From NCBI GenBank assembly GCA_964391015.1, contig CAYMKU010000004.1, positions 62,001-126,000 on the forward strand: a DNA stretch of 64,000 nt, in the 5' to 3' direction. Origin of the DNA: XYD12-FULL-36-8 sp964391015 (lineage in GTDB: Bacteria; Bacteroidota; Ignavibacteria; Ignavibacteriales; Ignavibacteriaceae). A program made the translations under genes and the position numbers. Numbering within the stretch: the stretch's first letter is position 1; the number at the start of each line of letters is the position of its first letter. Shown here piece after piece: positions 42,835 to 51,094 of the stretch. A model generated the notes under the pieces. That model did no database searches and was not told the DNA's origin. It saw nothing but the letters and a program-made list of their open reading frames with translations.

Positions 42835-43240
42835 AAGAAATCCTTTCATAGAGTTGTTGAGTAATGATAATTGGTTATTTAAATCCCTGCCTTAGAATGG
42901 AATGTACCGCTCATAACCGAGAAAGGTACTCTAAATTTTCACTTCACAAATCCGGTGAACTAATGAACAGAGAATCGGATAATTTTAAGCTGATGGAACA
43001 TACACTATTGGGTGTGGGTTGTCAATTTTATTTCAGTGATGTGTATCATACTTGATGAAAAGGTGATAGGAATAACATTCAGTGTGTTGCGGAGTGTTTC
43101 TTTGGATGTGAAGGAAGAATATAGAAGAGAGTAGATAGAAGTTTGCAGAACAACCCTTCCCTCGCCCTCCCCTTTGATTAAAGGGGAGGGACGGGGTGGG
43201 GTTTTTTATTTACTTAATTAAATAAAGTATTCCGTATTTA
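42835..43240. other. intergenic region with GC-rich hairpin
   Basis: About 400 bases without a convincing gene. A 63-codon plus-strand frame at 42864-43055 has no ribosome site and unlikely composition. Near the right end is the GC-rich hairpin listed separately. No promoter was identified. Confidence 0.5.
43165..43190. repeat. GC-rich palindromic repeat
   Basis: Perfect 11-bp stem CCCTCCCCTTT/AAAGGGGAGGG with a 4-nt loop, followed on the plus strand by GGGGTGGGG and six T. Such sequences recur in genomes of this group; it shares CGCCCTCCCC with the block inside hsdM. Confidence 0.65.
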
Positions 43241-43894
43241 TTATTTTACTTCACCTAAATTCTTTTTCATAAAATCCACGGGATTATAAAAGTATTCATT
43301 CAGTTCATCATTAGTCATTGTTAGCCAGCTTGCACATCCATAATCATAAAATGATTTTCTGATTTCAAGATGCAAATGATCATAATTGCCGCCTTGCAGT
43401 TTTGCTTCATCGTGTGTGTACAACCTTGCAAGCTTTGTGTCCTGATTTACTTCCATTCCATTTTTTACATAGATTTCCTGCAAATGCTTATATGATGTAA
43501 AAATAAAAGTGCTGTCTGGCAATCTATGCTTAATAACTATTGTTTTATGGGGATGACCTAAATGAATTGAACAAACTATTCCATTTGCCATTGGATATAC
43601 ATAAGCATATCCGTTTGATTTTGATGGAACTATATCTGATGCAGTGTGAATATGACCTTTTAAATAAGTATCTCGCGGTGAACCAAAAACACTAATTACT
43701 TTTATTGTGTTTAACTTGTATCTATCTGAAGTTTGAAAAGGAACTTTCCAAGAGCTAACATTTTCTATTGGGTTATCATCAACATAAGCTGCCTCAAACT
43801 TTAGACGCATTATCTCAATATAACTTTTGGGCTTATCTTTATTTTGTAAATAATGTGAAATTAAAATGAGTAGAATAAAAGAAATGTACTGCAT
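43241..43894 (-). CDS. M23 family peptidase-like protein
   Basis: 217 residues with a hydrophobic N-terminus (MQYISFILLILISHYL). The LytM-type zinc site is visible: H and D in GHIHTASDIVPS, and the HLHLE motif (GNYDHLHLEIRK) near the end; between them VYPMANGIVCSIHLGHPHKTIVI is the usual core strand pair. Expected to cut or bind peptidoglycan cross-links in the periplasm. Domain is small, with no LysM or SH3. Stands alone after a membrane protein gene. Confidence 0.78.
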   Translation of the reverse strand: MQYISFILLILISHYLQNKDKPKSYIEIMRLKFEAAYVDDNPIENVSSWKVPFQTSDRYKLNTIKVISVFGSPRDTYLKGHIHTASDIVPSKSNGYAYVYPMANGIVCSIHLGHPHKTIVIKHRLPDSTFIFTSYKHLQEIYVKNGMEVNQDTKLARLYTHDEAKLQGGNYDHLHLEIRKSFYDYGCASWLTMTNDELNEYFYNPVDFMKKNLGEVK

Positions 43895-43934
43895 GTGATC
43901 GATAATAAATTTAACTATTACTGATGTTATTGTG

Positions 43935-44666
43935 CTACTTTGACTTTAATACTTTTTCTATTTCTTCTTTAGATTTATCTTTTACCATTTTCATTTCCTT
44001 TCTCAATAAGACTAACTCTGCCTCATATTTTTTTCGAAAATCTTTCTTATATCCTTTGCTTGTTATCCTTAAAATTCTTTTCCAGAAAGTAGTTTCATCT
44101 TTCAATAATACTCGACACTTCGCGACAATACTCTCTGTCTGCTCCATTAAATCAATAACAAATTTGTTGAACAATTTTAAATTATTCTCAAATCGACCAA
44201 GGTTTTCTATATAGTTTTGAGAAGTGATTACATTATTCAACCGAGCCATTTTCATTGAATCGTGAAAGTGATTTATATTTTCAACATCATTGTTATGTTT
44301 TTCAATTATCCTATTGAATGAAAAGAAATCATTTAAAAAATCAATATTAGAAAGTTCAAGGAGTAAGTCTTGATCCAAAATTATTTTATCTAATCGGTTT
44401 GCAGAAAATGGATCTTTAGATTGTTCGCGAGCTTCTTTGAAGACTCTTAAAATTTCACTGATGCTATATAAAGTAGTATTCAATGCACTATAATTATTAT
44501 TGCATATAAACTGAATTTTACTTAAGGCTCGAGTATTATTTTTCTTTTTTTCATTTTTCACTTTTCGTTTATCTGATAACCAAAGAAAAACAAACGCAAA
44601 AAAAGCTCCGGCGAACGCAGAAAGTAATATTTTGATAATTTCAAAAGTCTCTTTTTCAATATTCAT
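43935..44666 (-). CDS. membrane-anchored helical protein of unknown function
   Basis: 243 residues. One N-terminal membrane helix (IKILLSAFAGAFFAFVFLWL) is followed by a Lys-rich loop (SDKRKVKNEKKKNN) and a long, mainly alpha-helical, charged cytoplasmic or periplasmic domain with coiled-coil character at the end (EAELVLLRKEMKMVKDKSKE). No family or motif recognised. Lies just beside the 21-bp repeat element. Confidence 0.6.
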   Translation of the reverse strand: MNIEKETFEIIKILLSAFAGAFFAFVFLWLSDKRKVKNEKKKNNTRALSKIQFICNNNYSALNTTLYSISEILRVFKEAREQSKDPFSANRLDKIILDQDLLLELSNIDFLNDFFSFNRIIEKHNNDVENINHFHDSMKMARLNNVITSQNYIENLGRFENNLKLFNKFVIDLMEQTESIVAKCRVLLKDETTFWKRILRITSKGYKKDFRKKYEAELVLLRKEMKMVKDKSKEEIEKVLKSK

Positions 44667-44767
44667 ATATACACTATAACTATTATCTAACTATCCATAA
44701 ACTATATATCATTCCGGCGGTCTTTATTTTAGGTTTAATATTATCTCTCGCTCTCTCAGCAAGACTC

Positions 44768-44826
44768 ACTTGCTCAAGCGGTTTTGGTGAGCTTATGTAG
44801 GACTGAACTTTCAATGCGCCCTCAAA
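44768..44826 (+). repeat. left terminal inverted repeat
   Basis: 59 bases; the most conserved part against the right end is GCTTATGTAG and CTTTCAATGC. Mismatches cluster in the middle of the outer third. Confidence 0.8.
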
Positions 44827-44961
44827 TAATTGCAATCAAAACTTAAATAAGGCAACGCTTATAAGCAATAGTTTTTGGTCTCTGATTACCAGATAAAGAT
44901 CTCTCCCATCTTCCCTTTCACGTTTCACGTCTTTACGGACGCACGCAAATACAATCGGCTG

Positions 44962-45696
44962 ATGTCACTTTACTTTTGCTTATTGTCAAGTTACAAATGC
45001 TCAATTTCAACTATTTTGTGCTAACTATCCCTTTTCTGGAGCTAATTATCACTTTTCAACTGCCTACTATCTGATTACAGTCACGAGCTATCCAATTACA
45101 ATTGCTCGTTATCTGCTTGCAGTAGCTCGGTTTCTTTCTTTTTTCGCTAATTATCTACTTTCTGGAGCCAACTCTCTACTTAAGTGTACTCAATATAATA
45201 TTAGGTAAGCTTATTATAGATTTAAGTAAACTCAATATAAATTCAAGTAAATTAAATATAAATTTAAGTAAATAAAATATAAATTTAGATAGATTAAATA
45301 TAAAATTAGGTGAATTAAATATAAAATTAGGTAAATAAAATATAAAATTAAGTTTGTTTAATATAACTCTGATTTTATGATATAAACTCTATAATTTATA
45401 AACTTGATTATAGAGTGAGCTTACTTAATTTTATATTTTACTAATTATTATTGATATGAGACACCTTTATCTCTGAATGTAACACCTATAACTCTATATT
45501 TAGCAACATAAATTGGGTGGAGAGCAAGTGTAAACAGATATGTGGCTATCATAAAAGGAGGAAGCGCAAAATAAAGTCGGCAGTGAGCAAGTGCAAATAG
45601 AAACTTTGCTAAAGTAATGGGAGAGGAGGCAAAGTAGTTTTGGTAATGAGCAAGTGTAAATAGATACTAAACTAAAGTAAAGTGAGAGTGAGTAAA
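44962..45696. repeat. array of about 35 degenerate 21-bp units
   Basis: Units of exactly 21 bases can be laid out without gaps, for example 45025-45045, 45046-45066, 45088-45108, 45151-45171, 45256-45276 and 45319-45339. Left units read like NTATCNNNTTNCNNNTGCTNA; central ones are AT-rich (ATATAAATTTAAGTAAATAAA type); right ones share GAGCAAG/TGTAAATAGA and look like the left type in reverse orientation. In one frame the left part on the plus strand and the right part on the minus strand both give heptads A-x-Y/F-x-x-x-x. Confidence 0.8.
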
Positions 45697-45710
45697 AAAA
45701 ATAGTTGATG
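45522..45710. repeat. 63-bp higher-order repeat, three copies
   Basis: GAGCAAGTG recurs at 45522, 45585 and 45648, exactly 63 bases apart, which is three 21-base units; the bases that follow (TAAACAGATA, CAAATAGAAA, TAAATAGATA) are also related. Confidence 0.75.
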
Positions 45711-45759
45711 CCTTGTCTTGCTTCCGTGAATGACCTTGTTTATTTTTTAACCACAGATT

Positions 45760-45818
45760 TTTGAGGGTGCATTGAAAGCTCAGTTCTACATAAGCACACC
45801 AGCGTCACTTGAACAAGC
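45760..45818 (-). repeat. right terminal inverted repeat
   Basis: Reverse complement of the left end with 11 mismatches in 59 bases. It ends 17 bases before the ATG of the downstream lipoprotein gene and just ahead of its ribosome site. Confidence 0.8.
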
Positions 45819-45835
45819 AAGGTAGGTAAAATTTT

Positions 45836-46531
45836 ATGAAAAAAATATTCATTATAATTTTTACTATTTCATTAATCAGTTGTAGTGATAAAGCACTTGG
45901 TCCATTTCAAACTTCACCAAATGAGATTAATGGCAAATTTATTAATTGGAATCCAGCAAATAAAGACAGCATATTTTGGAGAGCACTAATTGATTCTGCT
46001 GAACACATATTAACTTATGCTAAAGTATCGAATTATGGGTATTTCAAAATAATATTACCCGAACCACCAAATACAATAATGCATAATTATGTCAAAAGTG
46101 TGAGAGAGGATAGTATCTATGTTGAATATAAAGATAGTATCCTATTCAGCGATACTACAGCGAAGTTTGTTTCACTAAGATTAGAACATTACCAAAGAAT
46201 TTCGTTCCCGACTCAATGTGGGAATACAAATTCTTTTACGATTACATCAACCATCGGTGATTATCAAATATATTATTACTATTTCGATCGGCCGACTGAA
46301 GTAAATGGGAAATGGTACGCACTATTAAAAAATCAATTTAATCCGGAATATGAAAGAACAATTATAACGAATTATAACAAAGTCATATTTAAGCAAGGAT
46401 GGAATGAAATAATTGTAAAATTAATTTCACTAGATAATGATAAGAGAATATTTGAAGTCTTAAACGAAAATAAAAGTCCTACGGAATGGATATTAATAGC
46501 TTTACCAAATGAATATGTAAGGTTATTGTAA
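45836..46531 (+). CDS. lipoprotein of unknown function
   Basis: 231 residues. Leader MKKIFIIIFTISLISC then SDKALGPF: lipobox ISC with acylated Cys16. AGGTAGG stands ahead of the ATG. The mature part is beta-rich with many aromatic residues (FWRALIDSAEHILTYAKVSN, YQIYYYYFDRPTEVNGKWYA) and no recognised family. It is the only plus-strand gene between 1 and 52 kb that I accept. Its leader adjoins the right inverted repeat of the 21-bp element, so expression may be affected by it. Confidence 0.7.
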   Translation: MKKIFIIIFTISLISCSDKALGPFQTSPNEINGKFINWNPANKDSIFWRALIDSAEHILTYAKVSNYGYFKIILPEPPNTIMHNYVKSVREDSIYVEYKDSILFSDTTAKFVSLRLEHYQRISFPTQCGNTNSFTITSTIGDYQIYYYYFDRPTEVNGKWYALLKNQFNPEYERTIITNYNKVIFKQGWNEIIVKLISLDNDKRIFEVLNENKSPTEWILIALPNEYVRLL

Positions 46532-46598
46532 TAGGTAGATATTTAGCATCTCAACGATGACATTCATTTTAGTTCCATAAGTTTGAGGTTTTTCTTGG

Positions 46599-46621
46599 TT
46601 GTCACGGTCGTACCGTGACAA
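46599..46621. repeat. hairpin 1 of intergenic palindrome cluster
   Basis: Perfect 10-bp stem TTGTCACGGT/ACCGTGACAA with a 3-nt loop. First of four palindromes within 155 bases between the convergent lipoprotein and FAD-enzyme genes; may act as a two-way terminator. Confidence 0.7.
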
Positions 46622-46629
46622 GTATTAGT

Positions 46630-46653
46630 CTGTCATGGAATCGTCCATGACAG
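46630..46653. repeat. hairpin 2 of intergenic palindrome cluster
   Basis: Perfect 10-bp stem CTGTCATGGA/TCCATGACAG with a 4-nt ATCG loop. Confidence 0.7.
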
Positions 46654-46678
46654 CCATGCAAAGCAACACATACAATTA

Positions 46679-46698
46679 GGACACGATACATCGTGTCC
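46679..46698. repeat. hairpin 3 of intergenic palindrome cluster
   Basis: 9-bp arms GGACACGAT/ATCGTGTCC separated by two bases, so nearly a pure palindrome. Confidence 0.7.
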
Positions 46699-46732
46699 CT
46701 ACAGAGTTAAGCAAGTCTATTCGATTACTGTC

Positions 46733-46753
46733 ATTCCGAATTTATTTCGGAAT
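46733..46753. repeat. hairpin 4 of intergenic palindrome cluster
   Basis: 8-bp arms ATTCCGAA/TTCGGAAT with a 5-nt loop, 22 bases from the stop of the FAD enzyme gene. Confidence 0.65.
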
Positions 46754-46774
46754 CTAACTTCTTAGATCAAACTT

Positions 46775-48334
46775 TTAAGGAACCTTTAAATACTTCACAA
46801 CCGCATCAGCAACATTTTCACCATCCATTGCGGAGGAAACAATTCCACCGGCATAACCTGCACCTTCACCGCAAGGAAACAATCCTTTAACCTGCGGAGT
46901 CATGTATGTTTCTTTGTCTCTGACTACCCTAATCGGGCTGCTCGTTCTGCTTTCAGCGGCAACAATAACTGCTTCATCTGTCAAATAACCTTTCATACGC
47001 CTGTCAAAAATTATCAATGCTTTCTGCAAAGTTCTTCGGATAACATGCGGCAGTAATTGGTGCAGTGGTGATGGTGTTAATCCCGGTATATAAGATGTGC
47101 TCGGTAAGATTTCGGAATCTTTTCCTTTAATAAAATCAGTAACGCGCTGGGCAGGTGCGCTTTGTGTTTTATTTGCCCACTCAAAAGCGTTTCTCTCAAA
47201 CTCCTGCTGGAATTTTAAGCCTGCAAAAGCGCCTTCGGCTTCATACTTTTTCCAATCGTTTGCATTTACCGAAACAACTAAACCCGAATTAGCAAACGGA
47301 GAATTTCTTTTAGAGAGCGACATACCATTCACAACAATTTCACCGGGTGCAGTGGCAGCAGGAATAATGATTCCACCAGGACACATACAAAATGAATAGA
47401 CTGCTCTGCCATCAACTTGAATGCTTAAGCCATAACTTGCGGCAGGCAGAACATCGCCTAATTGTTTAGTGTGATATTGAATTTCGTTTATCAATTCCTG
47501 CGGATGCTCGATCCTTATACCCATTGCAAAATCTTTTGGCTCAAGAAGAATATTTTTACTGTAATACAGTTGGAAAATATCGCGGGATGAATGTCCTGTT
47601 GCAATAATAACACCATCGCCAAGTATTTCCTTTTCTTGATTGATAACCACGCCGAGTATTTTTCCATCCTTAATAATCAAATCTGTAACATGGGAATTGA
47701 AATGAAACTCTCCCCCATTCTCAAGGATAGTTTCGCGAAATGCTTTGATGATTGCCGGCAGCTTGTTTGAACCAATATGCGGATGTGCTTCAATTAAAAT
47801 TTCCTCAACAGCACCATGCTGCACAAATATCTGCATAATCTTTTTAACATTACCTCTTTTAGTTGAGCGCGTATAAAGCTTGCCATCGCTGAAAGTTCCT
47901 GCACCGCCTTCGCCAAAACAATAATTGGAATTCGGATTAATAATATGATCCTGCTGTATTGATTTTAAATCTCTTCTTCTCTCCTGCACATCTTTCCCTC
48001 GTTCAAGAATGATGGGCTTTATACCAAGTTCAATTAATCTTAGTGCAGAAAATAATCCTGCTGGTCCGCTTCCAACAACTAAAACGGATTCTTTACTTTC
48101 CACAGGCTCGTATTTAACCTTGGGATAAATTTCTTGAGGCGCTTCATTTATAAATACCCGCACTAAAAATTTATACACGGGTTTAGTGGCGCGTGCATCA
48201 ATTGATCTCCTAAGCGGTATAACTGCAGTTATATCACTTAAATCGAGCTGCAGCATATAAGCTGATTCGATAGAGAGATAATTCTTGTTGGATAATGAAT
48301 CCGGTGGAACTGATATTTCTATTTCTTTTATCAT
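46775..48334 (-). CDS. FAD-dependent dehydrogenase-like protein (COG2509 type)
   Basis: 519 residues, cytoplasmic. An N-terminal about 90-residue region precedes the FAD-binding Rossmann motif VVGSGPAGLFSALRLIELG, then ERGKDVQERRRDL and CFGEGGAGTFSDGKLYTR, which is the hallmark of this uncharacterised family, and CMCPGGIIIPAA and a C-terminal FPCGEGAGYAGGIVSSAMDG that closes over FAD. Substrate not known. Stands alone after the palindrome cluster. Confidence 0.88.
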   Translation of the reverse strand: MIKEIEISVPPDSLSNKNYLSIESAYMLQLDLSDITAVIPLRRSIDARATKPVYKFLVRVFINEAPQEIYPKVKYEPVESKESVLVVGSGPAGLFSALRLIELGIKPIILERGKDVQERRRDLKSIQQDHIINPNSNYCFGEGGAGTFSDGKLYTRSTKRGNVKKIMQIFVQHGAVEEILIEAHPHIGSNKLPAIIKAFRETILENGGEFHFNSHVTDLIIKDGKILGVVINQEKEILGDGVIIATGHSSRDIFQLYYSKNILLEPKDFAMGIRIEHPQELINEIQYHTKQLGDVLPAASYGLSIQVDGRAVYSFCMCPGGIIIPAATAPGEIVVNGMSLSKRNSPFANSGLVVSVNANDWKKYEAEGAFAGLKFQQEFERNAFEWANKTQSAPAQRVTDFIKGKDSEILPSTSYIPGLTPSPLHQLLPHVIRRTLQKALIIFDRRMKGYLTDEAVIVAAESRTSSPIRVVRDKETYMTPQVKGLFPCGEGAGYAGGIVSSAMDGENVADAVVKYLKVP

Positions 48335-48400
48335 AATTGAGTCCTCTCTTATGAGGAATATTATTTAATTACTACAACTGAAGTCGTAGCTGTAACTAAC

Positions 48401-49192
48401 TTAAAACAAACCTTTCACCCATCCGCCATCAACATGGATTGTGTTTCCAGTGATGTAACCAGCTTGATTAGAGCACAAAAAAGTAACTATAGCTGCTATC
48501 TCTTCCGGTCGTGCAAGACGATTCATCGGAACTTGCTTTGCCATTTCGGACAAAACTTCTTCATGAGATAAACCGGATGTTTTTGATCTGCTCACAGCTA
48601 AATCATAAAGTCTGTTTGTTAAAGTATAACCTGGAGCAACACTATTTACTGTGATATTATGTTTTGCAAATTCATTGCTTAATGATTTTGCAAAACCAAT
48701 CAATCCGCTTCTAAATGAATTGGATAAGATTAGATTGTCAATGGGCTGCTTAACAGATACAGATGTTATGTTAATAATTCTTCCCCATTGCTTAGCCATC
48801 ATTCCTGGCATAACTAAGTTACTAAATCTTACGGCACTAAGAAAAACTTGTTCGAATGCCTCTGTCCAGTGTTCATCACCAAAATCTCTGAAAAAACCTG
48901 AAGTTGGACCGCCGCAGTTGTTTATTAGAATATCAATTCTGCCAAACTGTTTTAAGACAATATTAAAAGTATTTTCAATATCGGTTAATTTATTCAGATC
49001 ACAAATGCTCCACGAAACATCCACCCCATATTTTTTTTTAAGATCGTCGGCAGTATGTTCTAAATCAGTTTTGGACCTTGAACAAATAGCAACATTACAT
49101 CCTTCTGACGCTAATTCTTCAGCCACTGCTTTTCCAATACCTTTGCTTGAAGCAGTAATTAAAGCAGTTTTTCCGTTTAATCCTAAATTCAT
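48401..49192 (-). CDS. short-chain dehydrogenase/reductase
   Basis: 263 residues. NAD(P)-binding TASSKGIGKAVAEELASEG, the NNCGG strand motif and a C-terminal PEEIAAIVTFLCSNQAGYIT plus GNTIHVDGGW place it in the classical SDR family. The usual YxxxK is not evident: the segment after ITSVSVKQPIDNLILSNSFR has Ser/Asn where the Tyr is expected, a feature of the branch including many 3-oxoacyl-ACP-reductase-like proteins in which Tyr is replaced. Activity is therefore uncertain. Confidence 0.8.
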   Translation of the reverse strand: MNLGLNGKTALITASSKGIGKAVAEELASEGCNVAICSRSKTDLEHTADDLKKKYGVDVSWSICDLNKLTDIENTFNIVLKQFGRIDILINNCGGPTSGFFRDFGDEHWTEAFEQVFLSAVRFSNLVMPGMMAKQWGRIINITSVSVKQPIDNLILSNSFRSGLIGFAKSLSNEFAKHNITVNSVAPGYTLTNRLYDLAVSRSKTSGLSHEEVLSEMAKQVPMNRLARPEEIAAIVTFLCSNQAGYITGNTIHVDGGWVKGLF

Positions 49193-49218
49193 GTAATAAA
49201 AATTATTCGATTAATAAT

Positions 49219-49809
49219 TTATTTATTAACAGCTAAGATATTCAAAACTCCAACACGAATCATCATAACGGCAATAGCAGCTAAAAAAAGCGACGCAATT
49301 TTAGCAAATGCTTTTGAACCGCCATCTCCTATTGCCTTCAATATCAGCTTTGCATTCAGCAAAACAATTAAGGCAATAAGAAAATTTAATATCATGGAGA
49401 GGATTGTAGGTATGTAACCAAAATTGTCAACTAAAATTAAAATGGTTGTTAAGGCAGCCGGACCCATAATCAGCGGAACACCCAATGGCACAATGCCAAT
49501 ATCTGTTCCAGGGTTTCTAACTTTTTCCGAGGATGCAATTATGTCATTGATAGAAAGTATAAGAAGAATTATTCCTCCTGCAATTCTAAAATCATCTATT
49601 GTTATTCCAAGAAAGTTAAGAATTAGTTTACCTCCGAAGAGAAAAATCAACGCAACACCAAATGCAGCTAATACTGCTTCAAACACTAATTTCTTTTTTG
49701 CACTGTCAGATATTGATTGAGTGTAACCAAGAAATATAGGCGCCGTACCAATGATATCAATTGCAACAAATAATGGAATAAACGAAAGTAAAAATGTTTC
49801 TAGGTTCAT
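49219..49809 (-). CDS. MarC family membrane protein
   Basis: 196 residues, six predicted membrane helices. FIPLFVAIDIIGTAPIFLGYTQ at the start, then FRIAGGIILLILSI and PLGVPLIMGPAALTTILILV, match MarC/UPF0056. Role is not established in the family; despite the name it is not proven to give antibiotic resistance. Gap to the acetate kinase gene 31 bases, same strand. Confidence 0.88.
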   Translation of the reverse strand: MNLETFLLSFIPLFVAIDIIGTAPIFLGYTQSISDSAKKKLVFEAVLAAFGVALIFLFGGKLILNFLGITIDDFRIAGGIILLILSINDIIASSEKVRNPGTDIGIVPLGVPLIMGPAALTTILILVDNFGYIPTILSMILNFLIALIVLLNAKLILKAIGDGGSKAFAKIASLFLAAIAVMMIRVGVLNILAVNK

Positions 49810-49840
49810 TCTATGAAAAGATTAAATTCGTTCAATTATT

Positions 49841-51064
49841 TCAAAAAGTTGTAGTAAGGTTCACGCTTTCTTTGAGTGACTTAACAATCTCACTAGTATC
49901 AAGAGCAATAACAAGCTCTTCATTAGTAGGAATTTTTAGAACAGCAACTTCAGAATCGTGGGTTGAAATCATTTCCTCGCTATTTTTATTCTTTGAATCA
50001 TCAATTCTGATTCCAAGGAACTCGAGATTTTTACAAACTTCATCCCTCACTTGCGAAGAGTTTTCACCAATCCCACCGGTGAAAACAAAAGCATCTAATC
50101 CACCCATAGCAGCTGCATATGAACCAAGATATTTTTTAATTCGATAGCAGAATATTTCAAAAGCATATTTAGCTCTTTTATGATCCTCACCTACCGCAGT
50201 TAAAATTTCTCTCATGTCACTGCTTTCGCCGCTAATTCCAATTAAACCCGAATGCTTATTGAGCAATGTTCCGGCTTCATTTAAGGATAATCCTTCTTTA
50301 CTCATAATATATAAAATTAATGAGGGATCTAAATCACCGCTTCTTGTTCCCATCAGCAAACCTTCGAGAGGAGTGAAACCCATTGTGGTATCAATCGAAT
50401 GACCTCGATCAACAGCAGCCATACTGCATCCGTTTCCCAGGTGAGCAGTAACAATTTTCAGTTCATTCAATTTTTTCCCCAACACATCAGCTGCTCTTTG
50501 AGAAACAAAACGATGAGAAGTTCCATGAAAACCATATCGTCTAATCTTATGTTTCTTATAAAGCTCGTATGGTATTCCATAAAGAAAAGCTTTGGGAGGC
50601 ATTTTCAAATGAAATGAAGTATCAAATACACCGACTTGCGGTTTGCCAGGAAGTAATCTTGATACTGCCTGAATTCCTTTTATATTAGGTGGATTATGTA
50701 AAGGAGCAAGTTCAATATTATCTTGCAAAACATTCACAACTTCGTTTGTAATTAGAACAGAACCGGAAAATGTTTCACCTCCGTGCACAACACGATGACC
50801 AACAGCATCAATGTCATCCTTATCATCAATTACTCCATGATTTTTACTTAGCATAACACCAAGCACATATTCAATCCCCATTGTATGATCAAGAATTTCA
50901 CCAGCAATTTTTATTGTATCACCATCGTACCGAGTATGACTAAGAACAGCGCCGCTCATACCAATTCTGTCAACAATTCCTTTTGCAAGCGTGGTCTTTT
51001 CTTCAGTGTTAATAAATTGATATTTTATTGACGAACTACCGCAGTTAAGAACAAGTACTCTCAT
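49841..51064 (-). CDS. ackA: acetate kinase
   Basis: 407 residues, normal length. Converts acetyl phosphate plus ADP to acetate plus ATP. Family blocks: VLNCGSSSIKYQ (phosphate loop at the N-terminus), GHRVVHGGE, FHGTSHRFVSQRAA, AHLGNGCSMAAVDRG, DTTMGFTPLEGLLMGTRSGD and the C-terminal FTGGIGENSSQVR. No phosphotransacetylase gene is seen in the window. Starts 30 bases after the hydroxyacyl-CoA dehydrogenase. Confidence 0.96.
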   Translation of the reverse strand: MRVLVLNCGSSSIKYQFINTEEKTTLAKGIVDRIGMSGAVLSHTRYDGDTIKIAGEILDHTMGIEYVLGVMLSKNHGVIDDKDDIDAVGHRVVHGGETFSGSVLITNEVVNVLQDNIELAPLHNPPNIKGIQAVSRLLPGKPQVGVFDTSFHLKMPPKAFLYGIPYELYKKHKIRRYGFHGTSHRFVSQRAADVLGKKLNELKIVTAHLGNGCSMAAVDRGHSIDTTMGFTPLEGLLMGTRSGDLDPSLILYIMSKEGLSLNEAGTLLNKHSGLIGISGESSDMREILTAVGEDHKRAKYAFEIFCYRIKKYLGSYAAAMGGLDAFVFTGGIGENSSQVRDEVCKNLEFLGIRIDDSKNKNSEEMISTHDSEVAVLKIPTNEELVIALDTSEIVKSLKESVNLTTTF

Positions 51065-51094
51065 TATTCACTTTCATCTAAATTTTATAAAGAA

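Larger units (their letters stand above)
44768..45818. mobile_element. non-coding element with 59-bp inverted ends and 21-bp array
   Basis: Ends 44768-44826 and 45760-45818 are inverted repeats of 59 bases, matching at 48 positions by hand alignment. Between them, and in one unbroken 21-base phase from about 44962 to 45696, run about 35 degenerate units. No long open frame exists on either strand and no transposase is present. No target-site duplication was seen. It lies directly ahead of the lipoprotein gene at 45836. I label it a mobile-type element because of the terminal repeats; mobility itself is not shown. Confidence 0.55.

Noticed and set aside
42864..43055. 63-residue plus-strand gene
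   Set aside because: No ribosome site, no recognisable domain, and it lies in the leader region of the opposite gene.
44963..45204. 80-codon open frame in the left arm of the 21-bp array
   Set aside because: No start signal; openness follows from the 21-base unit avoiding stops in that frame, and it ends as soon as the AT-rich units begin.
44962..45696. CRISPR array
   Set aside because: The repeats are contiguous and degenerate with no unique spacers, and no cas genes are present.
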